Source: Sphingobium limneticum
GTDB taxonomy: Bacteria > Pseudomonadota > Alphaproteobacteria > Sphingomonadales > Sphingomonadaceae
Length of the DNA stretch: 44,054 bases
Assembly: GCF_008710155.1 (NCBI RefSeq)
Contig: NZ_VYPZ01000029.1
Span: forward strand, 1-44,054
Reading direction: 5' to 3'
Shown here: in pieces, positions 39,561 to 44,054 of the stretch
How positions within the stretch are numbered: the first letter of the stretch is position 1
Layout of the letters: the number at the start of each line of letters is the position of its first letter
Position numbers and translations under genes: made by a program
Notes under the pieces: generated by a model
The model's input: the letters and a program-made list of their open reading frames with translations, nothing else
The model's database searches: none
Told to the model about the DNA's origin: nothing

Positions 39561-41222
39561 ATGCCCCAGCCCGCCATCAGCGCCTTCCCGTCGATACCGG
39601 AACCGGCAATTCCGCCACGGCTCCTGACCGACCTCCTCGACAATGCGTTGAACCTTTATCCCGAACGCGTCGCCATCGACTTTCTCGGGCGAACCTGGAC
39701 TTATGCGCAGGTGGGGCAACTCGTTCGCCGTGCAGCACGTGGATTGCAGGATCAGGGGCTGCGCAAGGGCGATCGGTTCGGCCTGTGCCTGCCGAACTGC
39801 CCCTATTTCGCGATATTGTACTTCGCGGCGCTGCGCGTGGGTGCGATCGTGGTCAACTTCAACCCGCTCTACACGGAGCGCGAACTGGAGCATCAGATCC
39901 GGGACTCGGGAACGCGCATGATGGCGGTACCGGACGTCCGGATAATCCACGAGAAAGTGCAAGCCGTCGCGCCACGTGCCGGGCTGGACAAGATCGTGTT
40001 GTGCGGCATGAGGGATATGCTGCCCTGGCTGCAAGGCCTGGGCTTTGCGCTATTCAAGCGAAAAGACCACGCGCGGATACTCGACGAAGGCCTTCATGTC
40101 CGGCTCAAGGCGCTTCTCGCCCATGATGCCGAACCTGACGCGGTAGAACGTCACCCTGATGATGTCGCGGTCCTTCAATATACCGGAGGCACAACCGGCG
40201 TGCCCAAGGGCGCAATGCTGACCCACGCCAACCTCACGGCGAACAGCGCCCAGATGGTGGTGCATGTGGGAGGACTTCGCCCGCAGCAGGAGAGAACTCT
40301 CGGCGTCCTGCCCATGTTTCACGTCTTCGCACTCACGACGGTGCTCAACTTCTCAGTCGAAATCGGCGCCGAAATCGTCCTGCTGCCACGGTTTGAGATG
40401 AAGCAGGTTCTCAACACGATGAAGCGCAAGCCGCCGACACAGTTCTTCGGCGTGCCTACGATCTATGTTGCCCTGAACGCGCTTCCGGACGACGAGATAC
40501 CCGATCTCTCGGCCGTGCGCGCCTGTATATCCGGCGGCGCACCGCTCCCGCTCGAGGTACGCGAGGAGTTCGAGGCACGCACGCGTGCCAGGGTCGTGGA
40601 AGGATATGGGCTCTCCGAAACCGCCCCGATCATAGCCTGCAACCCGTTGTTTGGGACGGTGAAGGACAATAGCTGCGGCCCAAGTTTCCCCGGCACCATC
40701 ATCGAGATCCGAGATCCGGAGAATCCCTCGCGGGTTCTTCCCCAGGGAGAACGCGGAGAAGTGTGCGCCCGCGGCCCTCAGGTGATGAAGGGCTATTGGC
40801 AGCGCCCTGCAGAAACCAGTGCTGTCTTCGTCGATGGCGCGCTACGAACCGGCGATATCGGCTATTTTGATGAGGATGGCTATCTCTTCCTCGTCGACCG
40901 CATCAAGGACATCATCTTCTGTGGCGGATATAATGTATATCCCCGGATCATCGAGGATGCGGCCTACCAGCACCCGGCGGTAAAGGAGGCGATCGCAATC
41001 GCGATTCCTGACGCCTACAGAGGTCAATCTCCCAAGTTGTTCATCGCGCTGCACGAGGGATCGAACCTGACCGTCGATGAACTCAAGGTCTTTTTGCAGG
41101 ATCGCCTCAGCAAGATCGAGATGCCCAAGGCCTTCGCATTCCGGGACAGCCTGCCCAAGACGTTGATCGGCAAACTTTCGAAGAAGGATTTGATCGAGGA
41201 GGAGAACAAAAAGCTCGCCTGA
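39561..41222 (+). CDS. fadD: Long-chain fatty acid CoA ligase (AMP-forming)
   Basis: 553 aa from ATG 39561 (GGAG 7 nt upstream); ATG 39546, which overlaps the FadL stop by one base, is the alternative. ANL-superfamily motifs: the P-loop LQYTGGTTGVPKGAMLTHAN, the A5 motif VVEGYGLSETAPI, A8 LRTGDIGYFDEDGYLFLVDRIKDIIFCGGYNVYPRIIE and the closing PKTLIGKLSKKDL with the catalytic Lys. FPSIPEPAIPPRLLTDLLDNALNLYPERVA at the start is typical of FadD. It converts imported fatty acids to acyl-CoA for the beta-oxidation enzymes encoded on the other strand. Confidence 0.94.
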   Translation: MPQPAISAFPSIPEPAIPPRLLTDLLDNALNLYPERVAIDFLGRTWTYAQVGQLVRRAARGLQDQGLRKGDRFGLCLPNCPYFAILYFAALRVGAIVVNFNPLYTERELEHQIRDSGTRMMAVPDVRIIHEKVQAVAPRAGLDKIVLCGMRDMLPWLQGLGFALFKRKDHARILDEGLHVRLKALLAHDAEPDAVERHPDDVAVLQYTGGTTGVPKGAMLTHANLTANSAQMVVHVGGLRPQQERTLGVLPMFHVFALTTVLNFSVEIGAEIVLLPRFEMKQVLNTMKRKPPTQFFGVPTIYVALNALPDDEIPDLSAVRACISGGAPLPLEVREEFEARTRARVVEGYGLSETAPIIACNPLFGTVKDNSCGPSFPGTIIEIRDPENPSRVLPQGERGEVCARGPQVMKGYWQRPAETSAVFVDGALRTGDIGYFDEDGYLFLVDRIKDIIFCGGYNVYPRIIEDAAYQHPAVKEAIAIAIPDAYRGQSPKLFIALHEGSNLTVDELKVFLQDRLSKIEMPKAFAFRDSLPKTLIGKLSKKDLIEEENKKLA

Positions 41223-41303
41223 GCCTCTATCCCCTGTCAAGCTACGAGGCTTATGCGCTTGAGTGGTAGGGTAGCCGTGATTGGAGGACAGGGAGTGGAT
41301 GGC

Positions 41304-41774
41304 ATGGGGAACTCGCTCCACCTCGCCGAGGACGATGAAACGCTTAAGGACGCGGATCGCGACAACCCCACGCACAAGGGGAGAACCCGCGCAAAGGATG
41401 CGGATTTACAAGTGTACGGCATCCAGGATGTCGCTCAGGAACTCGGACTGACACTTCGCACGCTACGCTTCTACGAAAAGGAGGGGCTTATCGCCCCTCA
41501 ACGGGTAGGCAGTACCCGGGCATATTCCAGGCGTGAGATCGGACGCATACAGCTGATTTTGCGCGGCAAACGCCTTGGCTTCTCCATCAAGGAAATCAAG
41601 GAGTTTCTCGATCTCTACGATGCCGATCCCGAGCATAAGGAGCAAATGGAGCGATTGATTGCCCGCATCCGGGAAAGGTTGGTCGACTTGAAGACGCAGC
41701 GCTCTGCGCTCGACCTGACAATCGACGAGCTTACAACCATCGAAGTGGAAGCGATGGCAAAGTTGCAGCGATAA
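41304..41774 (+). CDS. MerR-family transcriptional regulator (LiuR-like)
   Basis: 156 aa from ATG 41304, with GGGAG 8 nt upstream; the frame is open to 41253. After an acidic, unconserved N-terminus of about 30 residues comes the MerR winged HTH (YGIQDVAQELGLTLRTLRFYEKEGLIAPQRVGSTRAYSRREIGRIQLILRGKRLGFSIKEIKEFLDLYD). A dimerisation coiled coil follows (MERLIARIRERLVDLKTQRSALDLTIDELTTIE). No metal-binding Cys is seen, so it is not a metal sensor. As the last gene after FadL and FadD it probably controls the island, perhaps through the palindrome at 36718; that link is inferred. Confidence 0.87.
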   Translation: MGNSLHLAEDDETLKDADRDNPTHKGRTRAKDADLQVYGIQDVAQELGLTLRTLRFYEKEGLIAPQRVGSTRAYSRREIGRIQLILRGKRLGFSIKEIKEFLDLYDADPEHKEQMERLIARIRERLVDLKTQRSALDLTIDELTTIEVEAMAKLQR

Positions 41775-41833
41775 TTTGGTCATCCCATTCTCTAACCGAG
41801 CGGTAACGCTTGATCGCGGCGCCCCCGATCCAA

Positions 41834-42106
41834 TTAAGCCGTCAAGCGACGAGCGCCGCGCCGATCGCTAAGGCCGCCCCAGAACCGCGCCATGATCATC
41901 CAGGCGATGCCCGACGCGGTCATCGCCCCGCCGACCTGCCATGGCTCGAGGCCAAGCACGCGCGCGATGGGGCCCGCGAGCGCCACGAACGACATCATCG
42001 CCATCGAGCAGACGAAGGTCTCGAACATCAGTGGCTTCATGCTGAAAGCGCCTGATGCTTCCTCCCCCACTTGTTCGTCGCCTGTCGCTGTCGCAGCTTC
42101 GGTCAT
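41834..42106 (-). pseudogene. MFS transporter, N-terminal fragment
   Basis: 90 aa. It contains the first two membrane helices of a major facilitator (FETFVCSMAMMSFVALAGPIARVLGL, then WQVGGAMTASGIAWMIMARFWGGLSDRRGARR, the motif A loop) and then stops after RRLTA. Ten or so helices are missing. The start overlaps the stop of the upstream membrane-protein fragment (ATGA at 42103-42106), which shows that both once formed an operon. The truncation point is where mobile DNA meets the fatty-acid island. Confidence 0.8.
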
Positions 42107-42405
42107 GCTGCTTCGTCCCGTGATGCGACCGGCGAACGGCCACCATTCCAGAGCAGCGCCGTCGAGACGGCATAGACAACGAGCCAGCCGAGGTTGAACG
42201 CGGCGCCGTCAAGCCAGGTGTGCGCCGGCTCGGGCAGGATGCGCGCGATCAGCATGCCGATCGCGACCAGCGAGACGGGATTGGCCAGCGCTGCGAACCA
42301 GCGTGGCCAGGCGGTGCGGCCCAGCGCGATGACGATCCCGAGGAGCAGCAGCGCCAGGCCCAGCGTCACGATCGGCATCAACCAGGCGATGAGCAGGACA
42401 GGCTC
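42103..42405 (-). pseudogene. Membrane protein C-terminal fragment fused to TnpA
   Basis: The last 100 codons of the fused frame encode about three membrane helices (LLIAWLMPIVTLGLALLLLGIVIALG, FAALANPVSLVAIGMLIARIL, FNLGWLVVYAVSTALLW) and a short polar tail. I do not recognise the family with confidence. Its start is lost; the sequence switches in frame from Tn3 transposase to this protein at about 42405. The coupled MFS fragment downstream suggests a two-gene export operon interrupted by a transposon and later deleted. Confidence 0.65.
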
Positions 42406-43119
42406 CAAGCCGATTGCCCGCAATGTGGACAATCGCTCGAGAATTTCCGCGAAGGCACGTCGTCCCGGTCTACCGGGTGGTTGGCGGATCCAGGCAAGAA
42501 TGCTGATGCGGCCTGCATTGTGCTGCAGCAGCAGCGAGTCCAGCAGGCCGCATTGCACTGAAGTCAGACTTCCCGTCAGCAGGTTGCCCACGTTCCGCTC
42601 GGCATCTAACAGAGCTTTGCTCACCATGCGTTCCAGGGACGTGATACCGGGCACGATTATCTGCCGGCGGCGGAATTCTTCCATCAGGATCCGCGCGAGA
42701 TCGATTCCACCGGTCATGGTCAGTGCGATCGGCAAGAGCCAAGCCTGCAGTTCTGCATGGATCGGACGGCTCAATTGCCGGAAACCGAATACCTCGCGCA
42801 GCGTATCGAGTTGCTCATACCGGGTGGGACCACGCGTGGCATAATCGGCAAGCGCGTCCGGCTCGACGCCGAGCTGATCCCCGACGAACCTGAGAGGAGC
42901 ATCAGGGATGAATTCGCCGGGTTTCAGCAATCGGCCAGGATATCGCAAGGCGCAGAGCTGCAGCGCAAAACCGAGGCGGTTGTGGGGACGCCTCCGGCTC
43001 GTGAAGACGCGCAGATCTGCGGAACTGAGCGTCCAGTATCGCACCAGATCTGGCTCGCTCTCCGGCAAGGCGAACAACTCGGCGTGTTGCGCCTCGGTCA
43101 GAACAGAGCGGCGGGGCAT
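42406..43119 (-). pseudogene. tnpA: Tn3-family transposase TnpA, N-terminal fragment
   Basis: 238 codons from ATG 43119: the DUF4158-type N-terminal region of Tn3 transposases. Examples are MPRRSVLTEAQHAELFALPESEPDLVRYWTLSSADL, NRLGFALQLCALRYPGRLL and GARTRYEQLD-like TRGPTRYEQLDTLREVFGF. LERLSTLRAIGL is the last transposase sequence. Full TnpA is about 950-1000 aa, so three quarters, including the DDE domain, are gone. The resolvase fragment directly upstream (5 bp) is the usual Tn3 neighbour. Confidence 0.88.
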
Positions 43120-43123
43120 CGGG

Positions 43124-43555
43124 TCAGGCCTTGACCGGTCCCGTCCAGCCAATGCGATCGAGCGTGCCGATGAGGGTCGATCGCGGCACCTTGAATGATC
43201 GGCACACCGACGCCTTGCTTGCGCCGGCATCGAGGGCTGCCGTGATCTGCTCGATCGTTTCCGCGTCAATGCTGGGCGGCCGGCCCCCGCGCCGGCCCCG
43301 TCGTCGAGCTGCGACCAAGCCTGCCATCACCCGCTCACGCGTGAGCGCGCGTTCATATTGGGCGAGCGCGCCGAAGAGCGAAAACAGCAATTCACCATGG
43401 GGCGTGCTTGTGTCCATCTGCTCCGTTAGCGATCGGAAGGCCACACCTCGATTTTTCAGATCGGTTATGATCGCCAGAAGATTGGTCAATGATCGCCCGA
43501 GACGGTCGAGTTTCCAAACGACCAAGGTGTCGCCGGCCTTCAGGAATTCGAGGCA
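43124..43555 (-). pseudogene. tnpR: Tn3-type resolvase/invertase, N-terminally truncated
   Basis: 143 codons of a serine resolvase, starting at CLEFLKAGDTLVVWKLDRLGRSLTNLLAIITDLKNRGVAF, then EQMDTSTPHGELLFSLFGALAQYERALTRERVMAGL, and the C-terminal HTH GGRPPSIDAETIEQITAALDAGASKASVCRSFKVPRSTL. The first 40-50 residues, with the catalytic serine (YxRVS), are removed by the IS3 element ending at about 43558. A longer frame running to 44023 is only out-of-frame IS sequence. Catalytically dead as seen. Confidence 0.88.
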
Positions 43556-43583
43556 AGTGACCTGCCCCCCGGCGGTCCCTCGA

Positions 43584-43985
43584 TCATAACGAGAGTCTTG
43601 CGGTTGAATATTCCGGTATGCTCGCCTGCACAAGCGCGCCGGGCGTGATGCTATCGTCCTGCACGAACGTCCGACGCGCTTGTGCAGGCGTTCGATTTCC
43701 CAACGATGAGTGAGGGCGAACATGGTCGTAGTCGTAGCGCCAGATGGCCAGCTTCCGGCGGGCGTCAGCCAAGCTGTCGAACAGCTCCTCGTTGAGCAGC
43801 TCATCGCGCAATGAGCCGTTGAAGCTCTCGATGAAGCCGTTCTGCTGGGGCTTACCGGGATCGATGTAATGCCACTCGACCTTGTTCTGGCTGGCCCATT
43901 GCAGGATCGCCCGGCTCGTAAATTCAGTGCCATAGCACATTGGGAAGCGGCCCCTCGAAGGGGCGCACTGCCTTGATGAAGGCAA
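43584..43985 (-). pseudogene. IS3-family transposase (OrfB) C-terminal fragment with repeat-derived N-terminus
   Basis: 133 aa from the internal ATG. From residue 20 (GTEFTSRAILQWASQNKVEWHYIDPGKPQQNGFIESFNGSLRDELLN...VRPHSSLGNRTP) it is an IS3 integrase core with the catalytic Glu. It lacks the first part and the second Asp. The first 19 residues are the repeat-encoded MPSSRQCAPSRGRFPMCYG, identical to the left copy. Upstream, the same frame stays open to the window end (QLHFRDLRADHDRLDEACGRYAPL...), so a larger fused protein is possible. It is clearly diverged from the left transposase. Confidence 0.82.
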
Positions 43986-44022
43986 GGGCGCGTAGCGCCC
44001 GCAGGCTTCATCAAGGCGGTCA
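43930..44022 (-). repeat. 93-bp terminal inverted repeat, right copy
   Basis: Exact reverse complement of positions 1-93, ending at the same G codon of the transposase G(S/T)EF block. Sequence continues 32 bases past it (44023-44054) without a partner in the window. It carries the same two hairpins as the left copy. Confidence 0.9.
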
Positions 44023-44054
44023 TGATCGGCCCGCAGGTCTCTAAAGTGAAGTTG

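Larger units (their letters stand above)
43558..44054 (-). mobile_element. IS3-family element remnant, second copy
   Basis: The inner end is at TGACCTGCCCCCCGG (43558 on the plus strand), a typical IS3 terminal repeat, cutting the resolvase gene. It contains the C-terminal transposase fragment and the 93-bp repeat, and continues beyond the window. It is oriented opposite to the left remnant, so both IS3 3' ends face inward around the 43-kb interior, like a composite transposon. The two transposase bodies are not the same. Confidence 0.7.

Overview
The window looks like accessory chromosomal or plasmid DNA of an alphaproteobacterium, most likely a sphingomonad (Sphingobium/Sphingomonas/Novosphingobium type). 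The evidence is the GC-rich coding style, a DUF736 remnant, the IS3, IS5 and Tn3-type debris, and the mix of oleate hydratase, GMC/aldehyde dehydrogenases and large fatty-acid degradation clusters. This placement is inferred from protein families, not from a marker gene. No rRNA, tRNA or CRISPR array was seen, and no gene-free stretch exceeds about 300 bases.

Layout. (1) 1-1350: mobile-element debris, comprising the 3' part of an IS3-family transposase, a frameshifted large serine recombinase tail and a DUF736 tail. (2) 1361-3850: a Cu/Ag-type P1B ATPase with YHS and heavy-metal-binding domains. (3) 3892-7666 (minus): a TetR regulator, hotdog thioesterase, 3-hydroxyacyl-CoA dehydrogenase and oleate hydratase, with overlapping or closely spaced genes. 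(4) 7822-10933 (plus, divergent): a y4iL-like catalase-family heme protein, an unassigned 203-aa protein and a DyP-type peroxidase. (5) 11016-14700: a scrapyard with an MFS gene carrying two compensating frameshifts, an AT-rich broken SMI1/KNR4 gene, a defective IS5/IS427 copy between CTAG flanks, a BrnT/BrnA toxin-antitoxin pair and a resolvase tail. (6) 14766-20699: aldehyde dehydrogenase, GMC oxidoreductase and DUF2147 (minus), divergent from an 805-aa LuxR-type (LAL/MalT-like) ATPase regulator. (7) 20776-26182: a TetR repressor divergent from a TolC, HlyD and two ABC-2 permease operon that has no ATPase gene.

(8) 26346-41774 is a coherent fatty-acid uptake and beta-oxidation island. The minus-strand genes run thiolase, FadN-type dehydrogenase/hydratase, acyl-CoA dehydrogenase, NMO-like flavoprotein, EtfB, EtfA, PaaI thioesterase, PHA-granule-region-like protein, ACP and alpha/beta hydrolase. 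The plus-strand genes are DUF2147, FadL-type porin, acyl-CoA ligase and a MerR regulator. Together they cover import, activation, all four beta-oxidation steps and electron transfer. A perfect palindrome (TGACGT-TT-ACGTCA) lies just upstream of the thiolase and is a candidate operator. A truncated DUF3422 gene sits between the two halves.

(9) 41834-44054: an MFS N-terminus and a membrane-protein C-terminus fused to a truncated Tn3 TnpA, a truncated resolvase, and a second, different IS3 transposase fragment on the minus strand. The two window ends carry a perfect 93-bp inverted repeat. In both copies it replaces the transposase upstream of the conserved G(S/T)EF codons, which is the oddest structural signal here.
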